64,000 bases of DNA, from positions 496,001 through 560,000 of the forward strand of contig CAWFMD010000006.1 in assembly GCA_963816975.1 (NCBI GenBank), written 5' to 3'. Origin of the DNA: DASRIA01 sp963816975 (GTDB lineage Bacteria; Actinomycetota; Thermoleophilia; Solirubrobacterales; JBBDJG01). The position numbers and the translations under genes were made by a program. The first letter of the stretch is position 1. Every line of letters begins with the position of its first letter. The notes below the pieces were generated by a model. That model saw only the letters and a list, made by a program, of their open reading frames with translations, had not been told where the DNA came from and made no database searches. Below, piece after piece: positions 24,046-32,263 of the stretch.

Positions 24046-25880
24046 GCTCGGCCGGTGCGGATGCTCATGCCGTGTGGCTGGGGAACCGGGCGATCCTGCT
24101 CGCGATGCCGCTCGACGGGGCGAGCGCTGCGGTGGAGGCGGCGCTCGCGCTGCCCGAAGGTGAGGCCGTCCTCGAAACGACCGCGATGCGCTACGGCGAG
24201 AACGGGCGGGGGCACCTGCTGGTCGTGGGGCTGCTGCCGGCCGGCTCGGGCGGCGGCGGGCAGGCCGTCGACGTAACGGTCCGATCCGGCGACCGCGACC
24301 TCACCGTACGGGCGGCCGGGGTCGACTTCGCGGAGGATGCCCTGCGCGCGCTGATTCGCAATCAGCTCGCAGCGCTCGATGCCGAGCAGCGCCGCGAGGT
24401 CATCGAGCTCATCCTGTCGGCCACCACCGGCGAATTGCGGGGTCCCGGGGCAATCGGCCTGGCGCGACGGCTCGGCGGGATCCGCGAGGCGCTGCGGGAG
24501 CAACTGCCGCGCACGGCGCTGCGCTACGACGAGCCGCAGGCAGCGCAGATCGACGCGATCTTCGCGGTCGACCAGGACTCGTTCTGGGTGAAGGGCTGGG
24601 TCCACGATGCGGACCGGACCGTCGAGTCGGTGCTGGCGATCAGCCCCGAGGGCGCGCGGGTCGACCTGCTCGACGGCGCCTATCGCTACGCGCGGCTCGA
24701 GACCCAGGAGATGTACGCGGCGGCCGGGGACGCCGCGCACGCACAGCACGGGCTGATCAAGCTGCTCTCGCTCGAGTCCCCGAGCCACCTTCCCGAGGGC
24801 TGGGTGGTCGAGCTGCGCACGACCGACGGGGTCGCGCGGGAGGTGCAGATGCCGGACGTCGAGCGCCGGATCGAGCGGGTCAGGGCCCATGTGCTGAGCG
24901 ACATGTCCGCCGAGCGCCCGGGCGCCGACGAGCTGGTGCGAGAGCACATCCACCCGGCCCTCACCCGGATCCAGCAGCGGCTTGCGGCGAGCGTCGAGAT
25001 CGGCGCCGTGGTGGAGATCGGCGAGGGCCACCCCCGCGCACCGGAGCTGACCGTGATCGTGCCGCTCTACAAGCGCATCGACTTCGTGGAGCACCAACTC
25101 GCGCAGTTCGCCCATGATCCCGAGCTGGCCAACGCGGACCTGCTGTACGTGCTGGACTCCCCCGAGATCGCCGACAACCTGCTCGACTCCGCACATTCGC
25201 TCAGCGCCCTGCACCGGATCCCCTTGAGGGTCGCGGTGATGGCGCGGAACGCAGGGTTCTCGGGCGCCAACAACGCCGGCGTGTCGGTGGCGCGGGGCCG
25301 GCGCATCGTGCTCCTGAACTCGGATGTGATCCCCGACCGGCCGGGCTGGCTGGGCACGATGTCGGCCTTCTACGAGGCCACGCCGAGCATCGGCGCGCTC
25401 GGTCCCAAGCTGCTGTTCGAAGACGACTCGATCCAGCACGCCGGTCTGTACTTCCACCGGGATGCCGCGGCGCGCGTCTGGCGAAACCAGCACTTCTTCA
25501 AGGGCCTGCACCGCACGTTCCCCGCGGCCAACGTCGGGCGCGCCGTGCCGGCCGTGACCGCGGCCTGCCTGATGATCGACCGCGACCTCTATGAAGATGC
25601 AGGCGGGCTGTCGCACGCCTACGTACAGGGCGGCTACGAGGACTCGGACCTGTGCCTGCGGCTGCGCGAACGCGGGTGTCAAAACTGGTACATCCCGGGC
25701 GCGGAGCTGTACCACCTCGAAGCCCAGTCCTACACCTCCGAGCGCCGCAATCTGGCCGCGGACTACAACGTCTGGCTCCACACGCATATTTGGGGCGACC
25801 ACATCGATGAAGTCTCCAGGGAGCAGGGGTTGCATCAACAGCCCGGCGCGGACTCGGACGGCGCCGAGCCCTGGCGATGA
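24042..25880 (+). CDS. GT2 glycosyltransferase with N-terminal GWV beta-domain
   Basis: A 612-residue protein. The first ~170 residues are of unknown type, with a helical end (LDAEQRREVIELILSATTGE). Residues ~178-285 contain a beta-rich domain beginning SFWVKGWVHDADRTVESVLA, the same GWV domain found at the N-terminus of the three sulfotransferases encoded next. Residues ~333-600 are GT2: LTVIVPLYKRIDFVEHQLAQ, LLYVLDSPEIADNL, ARNAGFSGANNAGVSVARGR, VLLNSDVIPDRPGWLGTM (DxD region NSDV) and GGYEDSDLCLRLRERGC. ATG at 24042 overlaps the GT4 stop (ATGA), and its own end overlaps the next start in the same way. The shared GWV domain suggests that this GT and the sulfotransferases recognise the same substrate. 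Confidence 0.83.
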   Translation: MSSAGADAHAVWLGNRAILLAMPLDGASAAVEAALALPEGEAVLETTAMRYGENGRGHLLVVGLLPAGSGGGGQAVDVTVRSGDRDLTVRAAGVDFAEDALRALIRNQLAALDAEQRREVIELILSATTGELRGPGAIGLARRLGGIREALREQLPRTALRYDEPQAAQIDAIFAVDQDSFWVKGWVHDADRTVESVLAISPEGARVDLLDGAYRYARLETQEMYAAAGDAAHAQHGLIKLLSLESPSHLPEGWVVELRTTDGVAREVQMPDVERRIERVRAHVLSDMSAERPGADELVREHIHPALTRIQQRLAASVEIGAVVEIGEGHPRAPELTVIVPLYKRIDFVEHQLAQFAHDPELANADLLYVLDSPEIADNLLDSAHSLSALHRIPLRVAVMARNAGFSGANNAGVSVARGRRIVLLNSDVIPDRPGWLGTMSAFYEATPSIGALGPKLLFEDDSIQHAGLYFHRDAAARVWRNQHFFKGLHRTFPAANVGRAVPAVTAACLMIDRDLYEDAGGLSHAYVQGGYEDSDLCLRLRERGCQNWYIPGAELYHLEAQSYTSERRNLAADYNVWLHTHIWGDHIDEVSREQGLHQQPGADSDGAEPWR

Positions 25881-27226
25881 CTCCGCACCCCGCCCGCGAT
25901 TCCACAGCGACCCTCTGCACGATCGAAGACGTGCGGCTCGCCGGCGCGGACGGCGACCCGCTCGAGGCGGGCCTGATCGAGACCCCGTGCCGCGAGGACC
26001 AGCATGAGACCTGGGCGCTGCCCGTTACCGGCTGGGTGGTCGGCGCGCGCGCGGGCGTCGCACAGGTGCGTGTCACCCACCGCGACGCACACTGGGCGCT
26101 GCCTGTGCACGACCGGCGCCCGGACGTCGCGGACGCGCACGCCGATCTTCCGTGGGCTCTTCATGCGGGCTTCTCCGGTGCGCTCAACACCCTGCGGCTC
26201 CCACAGCGATTCGAGCTCCAGCTCACCGCCGAGTTGGCGGACGGCGTGCACGCTCCGCTCGGGACGATCGGTGGCCGCCGCGCCCCGCTGCAGTCGAGCT
26301 ATGACCCCGAGCTGCGGCCGTTGATCGTGACCACTCTGGGTCGCACGGGCTCCACGTGGCTGATTCACCTGCTCGCGGGTCATCCGGCTGTCACGGCCTA
26401 CCGCCCCTTCTCGTTCGAGCCACGCGCCGTGACCTACTGGATCGACGTGCTGACCAGCCTCTCCGAGCCCGCGTCCTACACGCAGCAGGTGGAGGGCGAG
26501 GTGACCTATCCCGACCCGTGGTGGCTGGGGTCGGGCACTCGCATGACATCGGAGGTACTGCCCGACTCCGACCTCGCGCGCTGGCTCGGATCCGAGCACG
26601 TCACCGATCTCGCTGAGTTCGCCCAACAGCGCCTCGATGCCGTGTACCTGCGGATCGGCGCCCTCGAGGACGACCGGCCCGAGTTCTTCGCCGAGAAGTG
26701 CCTGCCCGCGAGCAACGTGCCGCAGCTGGTGCGGGAGCTGTACCCGGACGGGCGCGAGATCTTCCTCGTGCGCGACTTCCGGGACATGCTGTGCTCGATC
26801 CGCGCGTTCAACGAGCGGCGCGGCCGCTCGGCGTTCGGGCTCGACGGCCCCGGCGGCGAGGAGGCCTATGTGCTGGACGTGCTCGCCCCATCGGTTCAGA
26901 ATCTCCTGCATGAGTGGCGCGAGCGCGCGCACACGGCGCAGCTGGTCAGGTACGAGGACCTGATCGGGGACCCGGCAGGCACCTTGCGCGGCATCCTGGG
27001 GCAAGCCGGCCTCGAAGCGTCCACGGAGCGCGTGGAGGACATGCTCGCCCGTGCCGCGGTGCCGATTCCGGGCATGGCGGTGCACCGGACCGCGGGAGCG
27101 GGCGCGGCGGACTCGGTCGGGCGCTGGCGCCGGGACCTGGAGCCGCGGCTGCAGGCCGTGTGCAACGACGCCTTTGCCGGCGCCCTCGCCGAGTTCGGCT
27201 ACGAGCCGGCGGCGGGTGAGGATTAG
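25877..27226 (+). CDS. sulfotransferase 1 with N-terminal GWV beta-domain
   Basis: A 449-residue protein. Residues ~40-140 form the GWV beta-domain (LPVTGWVVGARAGVAQVRVT, ending TIGGRRAPLQ). The sulfotransferase domain follows: 5'-phosphosulfate loop TTLGRTGSTWLIHLLAGHP near residue 153, FFAEKCLP near 272, and the 3'-phosphate segment REIFLVRDFRDMLCSIRAFN near 297, then VRYEDLIGDPAGTLRGIL and VGRWRRDLEP, the K/RxxGxxx-like end. It would move sulfate from PAPS to a hydroxyl of the glycan. No signal peptide, so it acts in the cytoplasm before export. It is the first of four adjacent sulfotransferase genes; the ATG overlaps the GT2 stop by four bases. The acceptor is unknown. Confidence 0.85.
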   Translation: MTPHPARDSTATLCTIEDVRLAGADGDPLEAGLIETPCREDQHETWALPVTGWVVGARAGVAQVRVTHRDAHWALPVHDRRPDVADAHADLPWALHAGFSGALNTLRLPQRFELQLTAELADGVHAPLGTIGGRRAPLQSSYDPELRPLIVTTLGRTGSTWLIHLLAGHPAVTAYRPFSFEPRAVTYWIDVLTSLSEPASYTQQVEGEVTYPDPWWLGSGTRMTSEVLPDSDLARWLGSEHVTDLAEFAQQRLDAVYLRIGALEDDRPEFFAEKCLPASNVPQLVRELYPDGREIFLVRDFRDMLCSIRAFNERRGRSAFGLDGPGGEEAYVLDVLAPSVQNLLHEWRERAHTAQLVRYEDLIGDPAGTLRGILGQAGLEASTERVEDMLARAAVPIPGMAVHRTAGAGAADSVGRWRRDLEPRLQAVCNDAFAGALAEFGYEPAAGED

Positions 27227-27230
27227 CGAA

Positions 27231-28544
27231 ATGGTCCTGAGCGAGATCTCCGCCGTGGAGGTGCACTCGCCCGCCGGCGAGGACCTGTGGGGCTTTCACA
27301 TCGATTCCCCGCTGACCGGCGCCACACACGAGGCCTACTCCTTCGACGTCCGCGGCTGGGTGCTGGGGCGCAGGGCGAGGGTCACCGCCGTCGAGCTCAA
27401 GGACGGCCCGCGCCTGCTGTGGCGAGTGCCGACCGAGATCGCGCGCCCCGAGCTGGCGGCGGAGTATCCCGAGGCGCAGGACGCCGGCGCCGCCGGGTTC
27501 TTCACGATCGTGAACTCGCTCAACCTCGGCCAAGAGTTCGAGATCCTCCTGCGCGCCCGCCTCGACGACGCCTCGCGCGTGAGCGTGGCGACGATCCGTG
27601 GCCGCAGAGAGCGGCTGCGCACGGCGTTCGAGCCGGCGATCGATCCCCTGATGGTCACAACGCTGGGGCGCACCGGCTCCACGATCCTGATGAAGGTGCT
27701 TGCGACCCATCCCGAGATCGTGGCGTACCGTCCCTTCGAGCACGAGCCGCGCGTCGTGTCCTACTGGCTCGGCGTGCTGAACGCGCTCACCGACCCCGTC
27801 AGCTACCGGCGCCAGATCAACCCGACCGGCAGCATCGACGGATCCTGGTGGCTGGGAAACCAGCCACCGTTGCCGCGCCGCCTGCGCGACCCGCGCCTCA
27901 CGCACTGGCTCGACGTGGACGCCGTGGGTGAGGTCGCGACCTTCTGTCAGAGCCGCATCGAGGCCGTGTACCGAGAGGCGGCGGCGGCGGCGGGCATCGA
28001 CTCTCCACGCTACTTCGCGGAGAAGGTCCGCCCGGACCGGGTTCCCGGCCTCACCGGCGAGCTGTACCCGGGTGCGCGGGAGATCATCCTCGTGCGGGAC
28101 TTCAGGGATATGGTCGCATCGATGTTCGCGTACAACGCCAAGCGCGGCCGGGAAGGCTTCCGCCGGGACCTCTTTGAAGACGATGCCACGTACGTGCTGG
28201 AGCAGGTCAAGGGCAGCGTCGCGGCCGTCGCCGCGGCCTGGGGCGCCCGGCGCGAAAGCGCCCATCTGATCCGCTACGAGGACCTCGTGCTCGATCCGCA
28301 GAACACGATCGAGGCGCTCCTGCGCTACCTCGGTCTGGAGCTGGGCGGGCATGCGGAGGCGATGACTGCGGCGCTGTTCGCGCGGGATCCCGAGACCGAA
28401 GGGCACCGCACCACTCCCGACCCGCGCGCCTCGATCGGGCGGTGGAAGGACGACCTCAGCGCCGGGGCGCGGCGCACATGCGAAGCGGCGCTCGCATCGG
28501 AGCTCGAGACCTTCGGCTACGCCCTCGAGGAAGCGGCGGCCTGA
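27231..28544 (+). CDS. sulfotransferase 2 with N-terminal GWV beta-domain
   Basis: A 437-residue paralogue of the preceding sulfotransferase. The GWV domain (YSFDVRGWVLGRRARVTAVE, ending TIRGRRERLR) is at ~35-130. The 5'-phosphosulfate loop TTLGRTGSTILMKVLATHP is near residue 143, RYFAEKVRPDRVPG near 260, 3'-phosphate site REIILVRDFRDMVASMFAYN near 286, then IRYEDLVLDPQNTIEALLRY and SIGRWKDDLSAG. ATG at 27231 lies four bases after the previous stop; an in-frame GTG at 27216 inside the previous gene is an alternative. Likely the result of tandem duplication followed by divergence of acceptor specificity, as the three copies differ most between the two PAPS motifs. Confidence 0.84.
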   Translation: MVLSEISAVEVHSPAGEDLWGFHIDSPLTGATHEAYSFDVRGWVLGRRARVTAVELKDGPRLLWRVPTEIARPELAAEYPEAQDAGAAGFFTIVNSLNLGQEFEILLRARLDDASRVSVATIRGRRERLRTAFEPAIDPLMVTTLGRTGSTILMKVLATHPEIVAYRPFEHEPRVVSYWLGVLNALTDPVSYRRQINPTGSIDGSWWLGNQPPLPRRLRDPRLTHWLDVDAVGEVATFCQSRIEAVYREAAAAAGIDSPRYFAEKVRPDRVPGLTGELYPGAREIILVRDFRDMVASMFAYNAKRGREGFRRDLFEDDATYVLEQVKGSVAAVAAAWGARRESAHLIRYEDLVLDPQNTIEALLRYLGLELGGHAEAMTAALFARDPETEGHRTTPDPRASIGRWKDDLSAGARRTCEAALASELETFGYALEEAAA

Positions 28545-28546
28545 CC

Positions 28547-29167
28547 ATGGTGATCGGGGAGGGCTTTGCATGGGCGCACCTGCCGAAGACGGGCGGCGAC
28601 GCCACGCTCAAGATGTTCGAGCTGTTCCCCCAGCTGGTCCTGTTCGCGGATCCCGACGACGGAAACGAGAAACACACGCGGTTCAGCGAACGCCCGGAGG
28701 ATATCCGCGGCAAGGTGCTCGCGATGAACTTCAGGCGCCTGCCGTCGTGGGTCCTGAGCCGCGCGCAGCACGTGGCGCGCTGGGGTATCTATCCCGAGTA
28801 CGAGCCGCTGCGCATGGGGACTCCGGACGAGCTCGCAGAAAGCGACTTCCCCGACACCCGGATACAGCTCTACACGAGCGAGAACCGGTTCTGGCCGGAC
28901 CACTGGCTGAAGATGGAGACGCTGGCCGAGGACTTCACCAATCTCATCTCGCAGTTTCACGAGGTGACCGACACCGAGCGCGAGCAGGTGCAGAGCCTGG
29001 GCGCGGTCAATCAGGGTGGCTACGACCACGACATCGAGCTCTGGTTCTCGCCGGATCACATCGAGCGGATGTATTTGAACAACCCGCTGTGGGCGACCCT
29101 CGAGCAGGAGCTGTATGGCGACCTCTACGAGCTGAAGCCACGGGCAGGCGCGCGGCAGGTCACCTGA
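28547..29167 (+). CDS. small sulfotransferase-like protein (HLPKTGG type)
   Basis: A 206-residue protein with the P-loop AHLPKTGGDATLKMFELF near residue 10, matching the HIPKTGGT 5'-phosphosulfate loop of the heparan/carbohydrate sulfotransferase group. It lacks the GWV domain and is distinct from its three neighbours. The usual 3'-phosphate motif (R plus Ser in a helix) is not clear; FRRLPSWVLSRAQHVARWG near 60 may fill it. FWPDHWLKMETLAEDFTNLI resembles the D..Ik.E.l..D segment of this group. The ATG at 28547 is two bases after the previous stop and the end overlaps the next ATG by one base. Probable carbohydrate sulfotransferase; the missing second motif leaves some doubt about activity. 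Confidence 0.7.
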   Translation: MVIGEGFAWAHLPKTGGDATLKMFELFPQLVLFADPDDGNEKHTRFSERPEDIRGKVLAMNFRRLPSWVLSRAQHVARWGIYPEYEPLRMGTPDELAESDFPDTRIQLYTSENRFWPDHWLKMETLAEDFTNLISQFHEVTDTEREQVQSLGAVNQGGYDHDIELWFSPDHIERMYLNNPLWATLEQELYGDLYELKPRAGARQVT

Positions 29168-30510
29168 TGGCAGTCTGGGAGATCCTCGAGCTGATCGAGC
29201 CGGAGGAGTCCGAGCAGCACCTGCGCAGCTGGTTCATCGAGATTCCGCGTGGCGCCGATGCGGGTGAGCTCTACATGCGCGGCGACCTCCACACGATCGA
29301 CATCAAGGGCTGGGTGGTCGGCCGCCACGCCCGCGCGACGTCGGTCGAGCTGGTCTACCACGACCACCTGATCCGAACCGTTCCGGTGCAGGGCGCGCGC
29401 CCCGACCTCGCTCCGGCCTTCGCCGATCTCGATCCCGAGCTGGACATGCACTTCCACGCGATGCTCGGAGTGGTCGGCCTGCTCCCGGAGTTCGAGGTCG
29501 ACGTCCAGGCCGTGCTGGAGAACGGGATGCGCGTGCCGATGGCCCACATCCGGGCACGGCACGAGCCGCTGCGCACCGGCTACGAGCCGCTGTTCCGTCC
29601 CATCGTCCTCACGTGCCTGGGGCGGAGCGGCACCACGTGGCTGATGCGGATGCTGCGCCACCACCCGGAGATCGTGGTCTACGAGAAGCACCCGTACGAG
29701 CAGTCGTTCGCAAAGTACTGGATGCACATGCTCCGTGTGCTGTCGCAACCCGCGGACATGATCAACTCCTATGAGCCGGAGACTTTCCACAACGAGATCT
29801 GGCAGGTGGGTTTCAACCCCTTCTACGATCTCCAGATCACGCACGAGCCGTGGGCGCGTGAGTGGTTCGGACGTGAGTACCTCGAGCGGCTGGCGAGGTT
29901 CTGCCAGTCGAGCATCGACAGCTGGTACGCGACCGTCGCGCGCACCCAGCAGGGTGACAAGCCGGCCATCTACTTCGCCGAGAAGCACCTTTGGCCGAAC
30001 TACATCCCGGTGCTGATCTGGGAGCTGTATCCGAACGCGAAGGAGATCTTCCTCGTACGCGACTTCCGCGACATGGTCTTCTCGATTTTGGCGTTCGACC
30101 GCAAGCGTGGCTTCTCCGGGTTCGGCCGGCCCGAGGGCCGCAGCGACGAGGACTACGTGCGCATGGAGCTGCGCGAGATGGCGCTCAACCTGCGCAAGAG
30201 CTGGGTCACGCGCCGGGATCGCGCACATCTGGTGCGCTACGAGGACCTGGTCTTCAACCCGACCGACACGGCCCGCGGGATACTCGAGTACCTCGAGCTG
30301 GATGCCTCGCCCCAGCAGGTCGAGCGGCTGCTGGCCTCCGGCAACGCCGACCCCGCGGTGATGCGCGAACATCGCACGTCCGAGCGGCCCGAGGACTCGA
30401 TCGGCCGCTGGCGGCGGGAAGGCGACGAGCGCTTCCGCGAGCTGTGCAACGAAGTGTTCGGCGACATCCTCGACGACTTCGGCTACTCCGAAGTCGGCTA
30501 CGTCGGATAG
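29167..30510 (+). CDS. sulfotransferase 3 with N-terminal GWV beta-domain
   Basis: A 447-residue protein, third paralogue of the GWV sulfotransferases. The beta-domain (TIDIKGWVVGRHARATSVEL, ending HIRARHEPLR) is at ~42-135. The 5'-phosphosulfate loop is TCLGRSGTTWLMRMLRHHP near residue 149. YFAEKHLWPNYIPVL is near 268, 3'-phosphate site KEIFLVRDFRDMVFSILAFD near 296, then VRYEDLVFNPTDTARGILEY and SIGRWRREGDERF. ATG overlaps the previous TGA as TGATG. It is the last sulfotransferase of the block, followed seven bases later by a GT-B-like gene. Acceptor unknown; PAPS would come from the APS kinase gene at 40809. Confidence 0.85.
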   Translation: MAVWEILELIEPEESEQHLRSWFIEIPRGADAGELYMRGDLHTIDIKGWVVGRHARATSVELVYHDHLIRTVPVQGARPDLAPAFADLDPELDMHFHAMLGVVGLLPEFEVDVQAVLENGMRVPMAHIRARHEPLRTGYEPLFRPIVLTCLGRSGTTWLMRMLRHHPEIVVYEKHPYEQSFAKYWMHMLRVLSQPADMINSYEPETFHNEIWQVGFNPFYDLQITHEPWAREWFGREYLERLARFCQSSIDSWYATVARTQQGDKPAIYFAEKHLWPNYIPVLIWELYPNAKEIFLVRDFRDMVFSILAFDRKRGFSGFGRPEGRSDEDYVRMELREMALNLRKSWVTRRDRAHLVRYEDLVFNPTDTARGILEYLELDASPQQVERLLASGNADPAVMREHRTSERPEDSIGRWRREGDERFRELCNEVFGDILDDFGYSEVGYVG

Positions 30511-30517
30511 GCGACGG

Positions 30518-31675
30518 GTGGCGACGATCCTGGTCGGCGGCTCGGTCGCCCAGCGTCCGGGCGCCGGAGGCCACACCTGGGTGTTCCTCCAATACCTGCT
30601 GGGACTCCGGCGGCTGGGGTACGACGTGGCGCTCGTGGACCGCCTGGAGCGGGACATGTGCTTCGACGCGAGCGGCCGCCCGTGCTCCGTGGAGGACTCG
30701 GAGAACGTCCGTTACCTGGCCGAGGTGATGAACCGCTTCGGCCTCGGCGATCGGTGGGCCGTGCTGTGCGACGGCGGCGCCCGCTCGCTGGGAATGAGCC
30801 GCGCGGCGCTCGACCGCGCCGCAAGCGACGCGGAGCTGATCATCAACGTGAACGGGTTCACCGACGACGAGGTGGTGATGTCGAGCGTCGGGTTGCGCGC
30901 CTATCTCGACATCGATCCCGGCTTCGGGCAGATGTGGCGGGCGCTCGGGCTGCACGACATGTTCGCGGGCCACGACGCCTATGTGACCATCGGCGAACGG
31001 ATCGGGCGGGCCGACTGCACGATCCCCACCTGCGAGCTGGAATGGATCACCACCGCGCAACCCGTCGTGCTGGCGGAGTGGGAGGCACAGCCGCCGGTCA
31101 CGGCCGGGCGGTTCACGTCGATCGCAAGCTGGCGCGGGCCGTTCGCGCCGGTTGAGTATCAGGGCGTCACGTATGGGCTGCGGGTGCACGAGTTCCGCCG
31201 CTTTGCCGAACTTCCCCGGCGCTCGGACCAGGAGTTCGAGGTCGCGCTCGACATCCACGAGGCCGAGACCGCCGACCTGGAGCTGCTCGCGGAAAACGGC
31301 TGGCGACTGATCGACCCCGCGATGGCCGCGGGCGATCCCTGGGCGTACCGAGACTACGTGTGCGGATCGCGGGCCGAGCTGATGGTGGCCAAGGGGATGT
31401 ACGTGCAGAGCCGCAGCGGCTGGGTCAGCGATCGCAGCATCTGCTATCTGGCCGCCGGCAGGCCCGTCGTCGCGCAGGAGACCGGCTTCTCGGAGCTCTA
31501 CCCGACCGGAGTCGGGCTGCTGGCCTTCGGCGATCTGGACGGCGCCGTCGCCGCGGTCGCCGACGTGGCCGCCGATCACGCGCGCCACAGCCGGGCCGCG
31601 CGGGAGATCGCCGCCGAGCACTTCGACTCGGACAAGGTCCTGCGGCGGCTGCTGCTGGAGCTTGGGATACCCTAG
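30518..31675 (+). CDS. 385-residue GT-B-like glycosyltransferase, paralogue 1
   Basis: A 385-residue protein of the family repeated in this window. The N-terminal segment has TILVGGSVAQRPGAGGHTWV, then FLQYLLGLRRLGYDVALVDR, a Rossmann-like start with a Gly-rich loop. The C-terminal half has FTSIASWRGPFAPVEYQGVT, then KGMYVQSRSGWVSDRSICYL, AAGRPVVAQETGFSELYPTG and a final helix. This is the layout of a GT-B enzyme with a donor site near the GWxSDRS/TGF motifs, but I cannot assign a CAZy family. Closest relatives are at 34438, 36833 and the N-terminus of the 17838 protein. GTG at 30518 is seven bases after the previous stop. Confidence 0.65.
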   Translation: MATILVGGSVAQRPGAGGHTWVFLQYLLGLRRLGYDVALVDRLERDMCFDASGRPCSVEDSENVRYLAEVMNRFGLGDRWAVLCDGGARSLGMSRAALDRAASDAELIINVNGFTDDEVVMSSVGLRAYLDIDPGFGQMWRALGLHDMFAGHDAYVTIGERIGRADCTIPTCELEWITTAQPVVLAEWEAQPPVTAGRFTSIASWRGPFAPVEYQGVTYGLRVHEFRRFAELPRRSDQEFEVALDIHEAETADLELLAENGWRLIDPAMAAGDPWAYRDYVCGSRAELMVAKGMYVQSRSGWVSDRSICYLAAGRPVVAQETGFSELYPTGVGLLAFGDLDGAVAAVADVAADHARHSRAAREIAAEHFDSDKVLRRLLLELGIP

Positions 31676-31681
31676 ATCGCC

Positions 31682-32263
31682 GTGGCGCACCAGCAGACCC
31701 AGACCGAGAGCGAGCAGCCGGCCGGCGGCGTGCGGCGGCTGAACTGGGGCTGTGGCGGGTGGGCCGAGCCGGGGTGGATCAACTCGGACATCAAGGAGGG
31801 CCCCGGCGTCGACATCGTGGCGGACATCCGCGACGGGCTCCCACTCGAGTCCGACAGCATCGACTACGCGGCCTCGGTCCACGCGTTGCCAGAGATCCCG
31901 TTCACCGAGATCGTTCCCACCCTCGCTGAGTTGCGCCGGGTGCTGAAGCCCGGCGGCGTGCTGCGGCTCGCGCTCCCCGACCTCGACAAGGGAATCGCGG
32001 CGTACCACCGCAGGGACACCGAGTACTTCAAGGTGCCCGATCAGGACGCGAAGAGCCTGGGCGGGAAGTTCGTGACGCACATGGTCTGGTACGGCTATTC
32101 GCACAGCTTGTTCACGGGCGAGTTCATCCAGGAGCAACTCGAGAAGGCCGGCTTCAGCCGCATCGACCACTGCACGTTCCAGCAGACAGCCAGCCCTTAC
32201 CCCGATATCGTCGCGCTCGACAACCGCGAGCAGGAGAGCCTCTTCGTGGAGGCGGTCAAATAG
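31682..32263 (+). CDS. class I SAM-dependent methyltransferase
   Basis: A 193-residue methyltransferase. Motif I is RRLNWGCGGWAEPGWINSDI near residue 19 (GxGG variant with W, common in sugar-pathway methyltransferases); the acidic end of strand 2 is INSDI, and VDIVADIRDGLPLESDSIDY is motif II. LRRVLKPGGVLRLALPDLDK is motif III/post-III near 85. It would methylate a sugar hydroxyl or a carboxylate. GTG at 31682 is six bases after the previous stop. Its TAG (32261-32263) overlaps the next gene's apparent ATA start as ATAG, like the ATGA overlaps elsewhere in the operon. Confidence 0.82.
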   Translation: MAHQQTQTESEQPAGGVRRLNWGCGGWAEPGWINSDIKEGPGVDIVADIRDGLPLESDSIDYAASVHALPEIPFTEIVPTLAELRRVLKPGGVLRLALPDLDKGIAAYHRRDTEYFKVPDQDAKSLGGKFVTHMVWYGYSHSLFTGEFIQEQLEKAGFSRIDHCTFQQTASPYPDIVALDNREQESLFVEAVK

